A DNA stretch of 19,506 nucleotides from an uncultured Verrucomicrobiae bacterium (GCA_937957985.1 CALGOH010000016.1:1-19506); one strand, 5' to 3'. Shown: positions 8,053 to 15,773, counted from the first letter of the stretch. Made by a program: numbers and translations. The notes: a model not told the origin generated them from the letters alone.

Positions 8053-10644
8053 GTGCCCGCCAAACGATCCTCCCGCCGCAAACGCCGCAAGTCCTCGACC
8101 CCGCCGCTCCCGCCCGCCGGCGACTGGCGCAGCACCGACGAGCAGGAGATTCTCCGCCGCATCCAGCGCGCACGCGACGAGAAGCACTCCGTCACCCCGC
8201 TCGACGACACCCATCCCGTCCTCTCCCGCTTCGGCGTCGCCTCCCCCAGCGGCATGACCTATCAGGTCGAGATCCGCGACCCCGCCAGCCGCACCTTTTC
8301 CTGCACCTGTCCCGACTTCCGCACCGCCGGCCTCGGCACCTGCAAGCACGTCGAGGCCACCCTCATCCGCCTCAAGCGCCGCCACCGCGGCGACTTCCGC
8401 CTCGCGGAAATATCCGGCTCGCCCTTCATCGACATCGTCCCCGACGGCGACACCCTGCGCGTCGAGCGCAACCTCTCTTCACTCCCGCCTTCCCTGCGTC
8501 CGCTCTTCGATGCCGACGGACGCCTCGCCGCCGATCCCGACGAGGCCCTCGAAAAGCTCCGCCGTTCCCGCTCGAAGAAGCTCCGCCTCTCGCAGGACAT
8601 CGAGCCCTTTCTCGAGCACCGCCGCCGGGGCGCCGAACGCCGCGCCCTGCGCCGCGACTACGAGACCGGCGTCGTCGAGGGCCGCCACCCCGAACACGTC
8701 ACCCTGCTGCCGCTCTACCCCTACCAGCGCGAAGGCATGCTCCACCTCGCCTTCGGCGAACGCGCCCTGCTGGCCGACGAGATGGGCCTCGGCAAGACCA
8801 TCCAGGCCGTCGCCGCCTGCGCCCTGCTCCACCACCTCGGAAAAGCCGAGCGGGTGCTGGTCGTCACCCCCGCCTCGCTCAAGACCGAGTGGGAAGAGCA
8901 GATCAAAAAGTTCACTACCCTCAGCCAGCAGATCATCTTCGGACCCCGCTCGGCCCGGCTGAAATACTACACCGACAGTAGCCCGCCCTTCTTTACGCTG
9001 GTCAACTACGAGCAGATCCTCGCCGACGGCCTCGACATCAACGAGCACCTGCGGCCCGACATCGTCATCCTCGACGAGGCCCAGCGGATCAAGAACTGGG
9101 CCACCAAGACCGCCCAGGCCGTCAAGCGCCTGCAAAGCCGCTACGCCTTCGTCCTCACCGGCACCCCGATCGAGAACCGCATCGACGAACTCTACTCCAT
9201 CGTCGATTTCCTCGATCCCGCCCTGCTCGGCCCCCTGTTCCGCTTCAACCGCGAGTTCTACGAACTCAACGAAAAAGGCCGCCCCGAGGAGTATAAGAAC
9301 CTCCCTGCCCTGCGCGAACGCGTGAGGCCGGTGCTGCTGCGCCGCCGCAAGCACCACGTCGAGACCGAGCTGCCCGACCGCACCGACCGCAACCACTTCG
9401 TCCCGCTCACCCGCGCCATGCGCGACGAATACGACGAGGTGAAACAACAGGTCGCCCAGCTCATCCAACGCTCGCTCAAGCGCCCGCTCAAAAAGGACGA
9501 GTCGGAGCTGCTGATGATCCTGTTAGGCATGATGCGCATGATCTGCGACTCGCCCTCCATCATCAAAAACCGCGACTGCGCCGATTGCCCCAAGCTCGCC
9601 GAACTCGAAGGCATTCTCGACGACGCCCTCTCCGACCCCGACGTGAAAATCATCGTCTTCTCCGAGTGGGAAGGCATGCTTCAGAAGGTCCGCGACCTCG
9701 CCGAGCGCCAGGGCGTCGGCTACGCATGGCACACCGGCAAGGTGCCGCAGAAAAAGCGCCGAGGCGAGATCCTCGCCTTCCGCCGGGACCCCGCCTGCCG
9801 GCTCTTTCTCAGCACCGACTCCGGCGGCGTCGGCCTCAACCTCCAGAACGCCAGCGTCGTCATCAACTGCGACCTCCCCTGGAACCCCGCCCGCCTCGAA
9901 CAGCGCATCGCCCGCGCCTGGCGCAAGCATCAGACGCGTCCCGTCACGGTCATCAACCTGGTCGCCGAGGACACCCTCGAGCACCAGATGCTCGCCACCC
10001 TCGACAACAAGATGAACCTCGCCGAAGGCGTCCTCGACGGCTCCGACGACGCCCTTTCCAAAACCAAGCTCAAGCGCGGCCGCGAGGCCAACCTCGCCCG
10101 CCTCAAGCAATTCCTCGGCACGCCCTCCGGCAAGAAGCCCGTAGCGAAAGCCCCGCCCGCCGATCCGGCCGTCCATTTCGCCGACCGCGCAAAGGACGCC
10201 CTCGGCGACGCCCTCGTTCACTGTCAGGAAGCCATGCTTCCCGACCAGTCGGAGCCGGTCCTGCTCACCGTCCTACGCGACCCCTCGCGCCGTCCCGCCG
10301 TCGAGGAACTCCACCGCGAGACCGACTGGCGCGGCGGCGTCCCGAAGCTCCACGTTCTCGATCCCGCAACCTGGACCGCCATCCAGCAACTCGCCGACAG
10401 CGGCCTGCTGACCCTCAACACGAGGGCCACCCGCCACCTCGCCGGCGACCCGCCGCTGGAGCCGAAGAAACCGGCGCTCACCGAGGAGCAGAAGCAACGC
10501 ATCGCCGAGCTGAAGGCCTTCGCGGCGAAGAAGGAGAAGGTCGCCAAGCTCCTCATCGAAAGCGACCTCGCGGACGAAGCCGCGGAGCACCAGAAAGCCG
10601 CCGAGAAAGCCCTCGCCGAGGCGGAGAAGATCGAGAGCGCATAG
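8053..10644 (+). CDS. SWIM zinc-finger SNF2-family DNA helicase/translocase
   Basis: An 863-residue SF2 ATPase of the SNF2/Rad54-like class that remodels or translocates on DNA. A SWIM zinc finger lies at residues 84-99 (Cys84, Cys86, Cys97, His99). The helicase core shows YPYQREG, Walker A in LLADEMGLGKTIQA (Lys248), DEAQ at 341-344 and LTGTP at 368-372. Further on come GGVGLNLQNASVVINCDLPW and, around residues 619-627, a motif VI variant RIARAWRKHQ instead of the usual GRAHRIGQ. The tail contains an Ala/Glu/Lys-rich coiled coil. The start is uncertain. An earlier in-frame GTG exists at 7930, but the 41 extra residues are Ser/Pro-rich, encode the REP-like palindrome, and abut the amtB start, so I prefer GTG 8053, which opens a basic N-terminus. 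The TAG stop overlaps the first base of a REPIN. Housekeeping repair or defence roles are both possible. Confidence 0.88.
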   Translation: MPAKRSSRRKRRKSSTPPLPPAGDWRSTDEQEILRRIQRARDEKHSVTPLDDTHPVLSRFGVASPSGMTYQVEIRDPASRTFSCTCPDFRTAGLGTCKHVEATLIRLKRRHRGDFRLAEISGSPFIDIVPDGDTLRVERNLSSLPPSLRPLFDADGRLAADPDEALEKLRRSRSKKLRLSQDIEPFLEHRRRGAERRALRRDYETGVVEGRHPEHVTLLPLYPYQREGMLHLAFGERALLADEMGLGKTIQAVAACALLHHLGKAERVLVVTPASLKTEWEEQIKKFTTLSQQIIFGPRSARLKYYTDSSPPFFTLVNYEQILADGLDINEHLRPDIVILDEAQRIKNWATKTAQAVKRLQSRYAFVLTGTPIENRIDELYSIVDFLDPALLGPLFRFNREFYELNEKGRPEEYKNLPALRERVRPVLLRRRKHHVETELPDRTDRNHFVPLTRAMRDEYDEVKQQVAQLIQRSLKRPLKKDESELLMILLGMMRMICDSPSIIKNRDCADCPKLAELEGILDDALSDPDVKIIVFSEWEGMLQKVRDLAERQGVGYAWHTGKVPQKKRRGEILAFRRDPACRLFLSTDSGGVGLNLQNASVVINCDLPWNPARLEQRIARAWRKHQTRPVTVINLVAEDTLEHQMLATLDNKMNLAEGVLDGSDDALSKTKLKRGREANLARLKQFLGTPSGKKPVAKAPPADPAVHFADRAKDALGDALVHCQEAMLPDQSEPVLLTVLRDPSRRPAVEELHRETDWRGGVPKLHVLDPATWTAIQQLADSGLLTLNTRATRHLAGDPPLEPKKPALTEEQKQRIAELKAFAAKKEKVAKLLIESDLADEAAEHQKAAEKALAEAEKIESA

Positions 10645-10769
10645 GAGCGCCGATTATGAAATCGGCATCGCCTGCTCAGGCGTTCCCGCGCCCCCCGAAG
10701 ATCAAGCCCCACCTCCGTGGCGGTTCCATGAGCACCTCCTGCGCCTGCCGATTTCATAATCGGCGCTCC
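10644..10769. repeat. REPIN-like 126-bp element, copy 1
   Basis: Two perfect inverted 24-bp arms at 10644-10667 and 10746-10769 enclose 78 bp. Each arm starts from outside with GGAG (CTCC on the right) and contains its own hairpin (GCCGAT ... ATCGGC). This is the layout of a REPIN, in which two REP sequences face each other. The element begins on the last base of the SNF2 stop codon. It aligns without gaps to the copy at 15648-15773: 22/24 in each arm and 50/78 in the interior, by hand count. Confidence 0.8.
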
Positions 10770-10890
10770 GCCCTGCGGCACCGCCTGCCCTCGGGCCAGC
10801 ACGAGTGCGCCTGTCGCTCTGCCGTGGACAAGGTGCCATTCATTGCCTAGGGAAAGGGGGCGCTTTGACCCAACCGACGACCTTCTCTTC

Positions 10891-11934
10891 ATGAGCCTCC
10901 GCATTCGAAAGCTGAAACTGTCCGGTGTTCGGCAATTCCGGGACGTGACTTTCGACTTCACCGATCCCGAAACCGGCAAGCCGCTCGACCGGATCTGCCT
11001 GATCGGCGGCAACGGAACCGGAAAATCGACGCTGCTGCGGCTGTTGGCGGGGCCGGGGCTGCTAGGTGTTCCAAGAAGCCGCAGTCCTTTACGCTTTGAT
11101 CGGTTGCGCAGTCCAAGCCACTGCGAGGTCGATTTAAGCCGAGACGACGAATCAATTACCCGAGGAAGTGGCAGCCAGAGCAATACCCAATGGTTTCATC
11201 GGGTTGGGAGCGAAGGGCTAGAAATGAACTCACCCGTGGATAGGAAGACCCAGAGCGAATGGGACTCGGCACTCAAGGAATCGCTTGCGGTCTACTGTCC
11301 ACCGGATTCGGAGGCTGCTCCAGTTTCTTTCGCCGATGTGCCGGGAACTAGTCTTGATCAGGCTCTCCGTCTTCTGTCCGAACCGGCATCAAAGTATTTA
11401 GTGGCCCAGGATCAGATTACCGCATTCTGGAGTCTCCTAATTGGCTTGGTGAAGGACCGCGAAGCCCGGCTTCTCGAATACCAGAAACGCCCCGAAAACC
11501 GCGAAAGAAAGATCCGCGAAGTCGAGGAAGAGTTCCTTTTCAACAATCCCGATATCCTCAAGGAACTGGCCGAGCTCTGGGCTCCCATCCTCGCCAAGGC
11601 CGGTCTCGTCTTCGACTACGAGAAAGCCTCACTCCCGGTTCAACTCACCGACAACCTCAAAGCCTACATCCGCCTGCTCGCCGACGACTCGGTCATCCCC
11701 TACGCCGAACTCAGCACCGGCATCCGCGCCTTCCTGTTCCGACTCGGCCACCTGTTCTGCATCTTCCGCTTTCATCCCGGCAAGGGCGGGATCGTGCTCA
11801 TCGACGAACCGGAGAACAGCCTCTACCCGGACTTCCAGTTCGAGCTTCTCGAGCACTACCGCCGCGCGGCGCCGGATGCCCAGATGTTTTTCGCCACCCA
11901 CAGCCCGATTCTCGCGGCACAGTTCCGACCCTAG
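10891..11934 (+). CDS. AAA/ABC-type ATPase (Septu PtuA-like), frame ended by a premature amber
   Basis: A 347-residue open frame encoding most of an SMC/OLD-like ATPase. Walker A is GGNGTGKST at residues 39-47. An ABC-signature-like ELSTG lies at 273-277, Walker B is IVLIDEP with Asp305-Glu306, and the switch His is in FFATHSPIL (His337). Such ATPases pair with HNH nucleases in Septu-type and retron-associated defence modules. I chose ATG 10891 because MSLRIRKLKLSGVRQFRDV is the usual first strand of the fold; an earlier in-frame TTG at 10843 adds 16 uninformative residues. The frame stops at TAG 11932-11934, but coding sequence continues in the same frame to 12210. Positions 11101-11400 count to 55 percent GC against 60-67 percent in sampled flanking core lines, so the variable middle may have a separate history. 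The HNH gene follows. Confidence 0.8.
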   Translation: MSLRIRKLKLSGVRQFRDVTFDFTDPETGKPLDRICLIGGNGTGKSTLLRLLAGPGLLGVPRSRSPLRFDRLRSPSHCEVDLSRDDESITRGSGSQSNTQWFHRVGSEGLEMNSPVDRKTQSEWDSALKESLAVYCPPDSEAAPVSFADVPGTSLDQALRLLSEPASKYLVAQDQITAFWSLLIGLVKDREARLLEYQKRPENRERKIREVEEEFLFNNPDILKELAELWAPILAKAGLVFDYEKASLPVQLTDNLKAYIRLLADDSVIPYAELSTGIRAFLFRLGHLFCIFRFHPGKGGIVLIDEPENSLYPDFQFELLEHYRRAAPDAQMFFATHSPILAAQFRP

Positions 11935-12210
11935 GAGCGCTCCATTCTCGAATTCGATTTCAGCCAGGGCGTGGTGGTCCGCCGTGGCGTGACCCCCGAA
12001 GGCGACGATCCGAACGACATCCTGCTCAAGGACTTCGCCGTCAGCACGCTCTACGGCCCGAAGGGACTGGAAGTCTGGCAGCGCTTCAAGCAACTCGACG
12101 AGGAGATCCAGACCGAAACCGATCCCGCCCGCCGGAAGGCGATGCTTCGCGAGTATCTCGAACTCGGTCGTCGCTACAACTTCACCGTTCCCGATGCGGT
12201 TTCTTCCTAA
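11935..12210 (+). pseudogene. C-terminal remainder of the ATPase after an in-frame TAG
   Basis: Directly after the TAG and in the same frame, 91 further codons run to TAA at 12208-12210. They encode ERSILEFDFSQGVVVRRG, then GDDPNDILLKDFAVSTLYG and a helical end REYLELGRRYNFTVPDA. From memory of related ATPases this is their normal C-terminus, joined to the upstream part through an E-E-R-x-I-L type link, so a GAG-to-TAG change would explain the break. If read through, the ATPase would be 439 residues and its stop would overlap the HNH start by 17 bases, the usual coupling of such pairs. It may be a nonsense allele, a sequencing error, or amber readthrough. Reinitiation at GTG 11971 is possible but would give only a fragment. 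Confidence 0.7.
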
Positions 12211-12778
12211 ATCCCCGGACGATCTGGAGGCGCACCGTGACTTGCGCTATCCGGGCGACCGTGCGCAAGCCCGCCGCCTGCTCCTTGAATGGCAACGGGG
12301 ATTCTGCGCCTACTCCGAGCGCTACCTCAAGCCGCTCGACAGCGTCGAGGTCGAGCACTTCGACCCACGCCTCAAAGGCACCGAGCGGGACGGCATCGCC
12401 AATTGGCACGCCGTCATCCGCTGGATGAACTCCCACAAGGCGCGCAAGATCAAGGACTTCGAGCCGCTCCCGAATCCCTCGACCTGGGATCCCGATCGAG
12501 TCGTCTATCGCCGAGGGCTGTTCGCGTGCCGCGACGAGTCGGACGAAGAAACGAGGAATCTGATCGAGTTTCTGGGCGTCAACAAACCCGAAGTCTATCA
12601 GGAGCGGACCAATCACGTCGCCATGATTCGAAAACTCCGTGACTGGTGCTCGGGTGACGACAACCAGTTCGAGGAATTGCTGACCGAGTCCCCTGAGAAC
12701 CTCGCATTCCCCTCCGCGCTGCATCACGAACTGGGCATCCCCGCCTTCGATCTCATCGCGCGGACGATTGCCACCTGA
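12194..12778 (+). CDS. HNH-family endonuclease (Septu PtuB-like)
   Basis: A 194-residue protein with an HNH (beta-beta-alpha-metal) nuclease core: VEVEHFDPR with Glu54-His55 and Asp57, Asn70-Trp71, then the helix WMNSHKARK with Asn79 and Lys82. The upstream knuckle reads GFCAYSERYL, so only one Cys (Cys38) of the usual structural CxxC zinc site is present, a subfamily feature or degeneration. It overlaps the end of the full-length ATPase frame by 17 bases, as expected for a coupled ATPase/HNH defence pair in which the ATPase controls nuclease activation against invading DNA. The family assignment rests on motifs and context. The gene ends 9 bases from the convergent end of the primase-helicase gene. 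It looks intact, although its partner may be broken. Confidence 0.78.
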   Translation: MRFLPKSPDDLEAHRDLRYPGDRAQARRLLLEWQRGFCAYSERYLKPLDSVEVEHFDPRLKGTERDGIANWHAVIRWMNSHKARKIKDFEPLPNPSTWDPDRVVYRRGLFACRDESDEETRNLIEFLGVNKPEVYQERTNHVAMIRKLRDWCSGDDNQFEELLTESPENLAFPSALHHELGIPAFDLIARTIAT

Positions 12779-12787
12779 TCCGAAAAC

Positions 12788-15604
12788 TCACATCCCTCTC
12801 CGCCGGTGCGCCACCGCCCGGTGGATGGCATCCAGCGTGGCGTCGAGCCGTTTCGAAAGATCCTCGGCGAGGAACCGCAGGACATGGCAGCCGTTTTCCT
12901 GGAGCAGCGCGTCCTTGCGACGGTCGCGGCGGTAGGCTTCCGGATCAGCCAGATGTTGCGGTCCATCGATCTCGATCGCGAGCTTGAGTTCGGCGCTGAA
13001 AAGATCGACCTCCATTCCGCTCCAGCCGTCGAAGGGAATCGGCAGCCTCTCGTTGAGACGGAACAAGCCCGCCGTTTCCGGCAGCGACTCGAGCCGGCGG
13101 AAAAGAAACCCCTCCGCCGCGCTGCGGGCGCGCTGCTGGTCGCCAACCGGCTGGCTGGCGGCGACAAAAAGTCCCGCCAGGGGGCCATCCACCCCGTCGC
13201 GGATCAGCCGCCGAACGCTCGCGGCGTAGTCGTTCTTCCACGCGGGATCAACCGGCAACGGCACTTCCACCGGCCAGCCCGGCAGTGCGCTGGCCGGCAG
13301 CAGGATGGTGTAGCCGACCGCCTCGTAGCCGGCGCAGCGCTTGTCGAACATGCGGGACAACATCGGCACGTCGAGGTCGGCGTAGTCGTGGATCCGCACC
13401 TCGTGCTTGCCGTCGTGCAGCCGGTGGAGGCGTCCCGCATACTGCGCCACCGTCCCGCGCCATGAGACCGGCATGGTGAGAAACAGGGTGTCGAGCCGCG
13501 GATCGTCGAAGCCTTCGCCGACGAAACGCCCGGTGGCGATGACCACGCGGTCTTCATCCTCGGGGATCGAGGACAACGATTCCATCGCTTCGCGCAGAGC
13601 CTTCCGGCCCATCCCGCCTCGCAACACGACCCGGTGCTCGACGTGGGGGCGGAGGAGTTCATCGAGGATCTCGATGTGTTCGGTGCGTTCGGTTAGAACC
13701 AGCGGTGAACGTCCTTCGCGCAAAGCCGCCAGGATCTCGTTGCGGATCATCTCGTTGCGCGGCACACAACGCATCAGTTCGTCGCACAGGCTCTGATATT
13801 CCAGTCGCCGGTCGGGATCGGGCTCGGCCATCGAGCGGAAACCCGTGGGCCGGACCAGGACATGATGCGAGAAAGGTCGCTCCTCGGCCTGACGCCGGGC
13901 ATCGACGCGGTGCCGCACCGGCCCGCACTGCATGAAGATGATCGGATGGTGCCCGTCCTTGCGCGTGACCGTGGCGGAAAGGCCGCAGACAAAGCGCGCC
14001 TTCGCCCGTCGCGCCACCAGCTCGAAGCTCTGCGCCGAGAGGTGGTGGCATTCATCCACGATCAGGTGACCGTAGCCCGCCACCCGGTCATCGACCACGC
14101 CCTTGCGCACCACGCTCTGGATCAACGCGACGTCGAGATTGCCGGTGAGTTTCCGCCTGCCGCCACCGAGCCGGCCGATGGACTTGGCGGGGATGTCGAG
14201 AAAGGCGGACAGCCGCTCGACCCACTGCTCCATCAACTGCTGCCGGTGGACCAGCACCAGTGCATTCACGCCCCGAGTGGCGATCAGATGCGCGGCAAGC
14301 ACCGTCTTGCCGAAGGCCGTGGTGGCGGAAAGGACACCCGTGTCATGCTCCAGCATCGCGGCGGCGGCGGTTTCCTGCTCCGGGCGGAGCTTGCCGGTGA
14401 AGGTCAGCTCCAGCGACTGCCCTTCCACCCGCTCGTCGCGGATCCGTGCCTTGATCTTGTGGGCCTTGAAGAGCGCCCGCACTTCCTCAAGACAGCCGCG
14501 CGGCAGGCCGATGTGCTCCGGCAGGTCTTCCGCACAACTGATGATACGAGGTTTGCCGTAAGTCGGCAGCCGCATCGCCTGGGCACGGTAGAACTCGGGA
14601 TTCTGGAACGCCGCGAGGCGCACCAGCCGGTTGCGCAGCGCGGCAGGAAGATCGCTTTTCGGAAGATAGATCTGATCCCCGAGCACCAGCACCAGCTCCG
14701 CCGGCAGGGGCGGCTCGAGAGGCGGTTCGGACCGACCTCTCGAGGGCGGGGCATTCCATGGCTCATCGTCTTCTCCTTCCTCGGTCGAGACGAAACGCAC
14801 GCCGGTCACCCGACCTCGCGAGTCCGCCTCCCGAGCCAGGGTCTTCACGCGCTCGCTTGAGAGCCGCCCGATCCCGGAAAGAAAAGCCCATTGGTCGAGC
14901 CATGGCTGCAACGCTTCATCGACAAACACGCTGTTGCCGTCCGCGCGCGGGGTTTTCTGCAAGGGCAGCGCGATCAGGTTGCCGAAGCCGCCCTTGGGCA
15001 GCGTGTCCTGATTCGGAAACAACCGATCGTATGAGGCGAGGCCAAGTTCCGGTCGGCGCTCCATCGTTTCGGTGAGAAGAAAGGAGCCGACCTTGCGGGC
15101 CAGGGTCGCCGGAACGGCCTCAGCAAAGAACAGCCACACATGCCCGCCGTTGCCCGAACGCGAGCGTTCGAGCGCGGCGGGAATGTCCAGGGTTTCGCAG
15201 GTCTCCATCACCGCACGCACGTCATCGCGCCACGCATCCTTGTCGAAATCGATGGCGAGGAAATGGCAGGTCTCGTCGGCAAGCATCGGATAGACCCCGG
15301 CGACGAAATCCGCGCCCGTCTTGTCGTGTCCCGAGAGATGCCAGCGGATCACCTCGTCGGTCACCGGCAGGAAGGCGCGATGGACGCAGTCGGCGCACTT
15401 GATCCTGGGCTTTTCGCAGATGCCGCGCACCCACTCGTTGCCGCAGGCGGGGGCGTATCCGGCCCGGCCCGTCCGCCGGCTTTCGAAGCGCCGCGGATAC
15501 ACGTCCTCCCGACCACGGAACAAGGAGCGGAAGAGCGCCACCTTCTCCGCCGCCGAGCTCTGGTGGTCGATGGCCGCGACTGGTAGCTGGGCACGCGGTT
15601 TCAT
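12788..15604 (-). CDS. TOTE-type primase / SF2 helicase / PD-(D/E)XK nuclease fusion
   Basis: A 938-residue multidomain protein. Residues 20-245 are an archaeo-eukaryotic-primase-like domain: FRSLFRGREDVYPRRFES, a four-Cys site (54, 63, 70, 73), catalytic AIDFDKD (Asp119, Asp121), SGNGGH at 150-155 and MERRPELGLASYDRLFPNQD from 181. This is the signature of the primases named for TOTE conflict systems. Residues 400-770 are an SF2 helicase: Walker A TAFGKT (to 434), DECH 517-520, SAT 543-545 and QYAGRLHR 721-728. Residues about 825-935 resemble Vsr/DUF559 nucleases: Glu831, Asp867, EID 878-880, His884 and RDRRKD near 893-898. The architecture implies recognition, unwinding, cleavage and possibly primer synthesis on invasive nucleic acid. 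The ATG is at 15604; the 43-base gap to the REPIN should hold its promoter. All catalytic motifs look intact. Confidence 0.88.
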   Translation of the reverse strand: MKPRAQLPVAAIDHQSSAAEKVALFRSLFRGREDVYPRRFESRRTGRAGYAPACGNEWVRGICEKPRIKCADCVHRAFLPVTDEVIRWHLSGHDKTGADFVAGVYPMLADETCHFLAIDFDKDAWRDDVRAVMETCETLDIPAALERSRSGNGGHVWLFFAEAVPATLARKVGSFLLTETMERRPELGLASYDRLFPNQDTLPKGGFGNLIALPLQKTPRADGNSVFVDEALQPWLDQWAFLSGIGRLSSERVKTLAREADSRGRVTGVRFVSTEEGEDDEPWNAPPSRGRSEPPLEPPLPAELVLVLGDQIYLPKSDLPAALRNRLVRLAAFQNPEFYRAQAMRLPTYGKPRIISCAEDLPEHIGLPRGCLEEVRALFKAHKIKARIRDERVEGQSLELTFTGKLRPEQETAAAAMLEHDTGVLSATTAFGKTVLAAHLIATRGVNALVLVHRQQLMEQWVERLSAFLDIPAKSIGRLGGGRRKLTGNLDVALIQSVVRKGVVDDRVAGYGHLIVDECHHLSAQSFELVARRAKARFVCGLSATVTRKDGHHPIIFMQCGPVRHRVDARRQAEERPFSHHVLVRPTGFRSMAEPDPDRRLEYQSLCDELMRCVPRNEMIRNEILAALREGRSPLVLTERTEHIEILDELLRPHVEHRVVLRGGMGRKALREAMESLSSIPEDEDRVVIATGRFVGEGFDDPRLDTLFLTMPVSWRGTVAQYAGRLHRLHDGKHEVRIHDYADLDVPMLSRMFDKRCAGYEAVGYTILLPASALPGWPVEVPLPVDPAWKNDYAASVRRLIRDGVDGPLAGLFVAASQPVGDQQRARSAAEGFLFRRLESLPETAGLFRLNERLPIPFDGWSGMEVDLFSAELKLAIEIDGPQHLADPEAYRRDRRKDALLQENGCHVLRFLAEDLSKRLDATLDAIHRAVAHRRRGM

Positions 15605-15647
15605 GAGATGAAGCCTGCACCCATGGTGTCACGCTGTCGATCATGGC

Positions 15648-15773
15648 GGAGCGCCGGTTATGAAACCGGCATCGCCGGTTCGCTCGCTTCCGCGTCACCC
15701 GCCAGTCAGGCCTCGTCTCAGAGGCTGACCCATGCGCACTTCATCTGCATGCCAATTTCATCATCGGCGCTCC
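15648..15773. repeat. REPIN-like 126-bp element, copy 2
   Basis: GGAG-headed left arm 15648-15671 with hairpin GCCGGTT / AACCGGC, and CTCC-ended right arm 15750-15773. The two arms are inverted relative to each other with four mismatches. Its length, 126 bp, is identical to copy 1, and it aligns gaplessly to that copy in the same orientation, so the two form direct repeats. It sits in the region upstream of the primase-helicase gene and downstream of the small basic protein gene, filling over half of an otherwise gene-free 236-base gap. The substitutions in the left hairpin (GCCGAT...ATCGGC in copy 1, GCCGGT...ACCGGC here) are compensatory and preserve pairing. Confidence 0.78.

Noticed and set aside
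7925..8173. Extension of AmtB by 83 residues upstream
   Set aside because: The extra part is Arg/Cys/Ser-rich, covers the REP palindrome and the SNF2 start, and precedes a perfectly good ATG with signal peptide.
8479..9468. Antisense open frame of 329 codons within the SNF2 gene
   Set aside because: It is a mirror of conserved helicase motifs on the plus strand, and its Val/Leu/Glu/Gly-rich translation has no recognisable domain.
11934..11943. The perfect palindrome GGAGCGCTCC at the amber site as the scar of a collapsed REPIN
   Set aside because: The bases downstream of the TAG encode ERSIL, which fits the expected protein in frame, so a single substitution explains the stop without insertion and deletion. 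The 10-mer is short enough to be chance.
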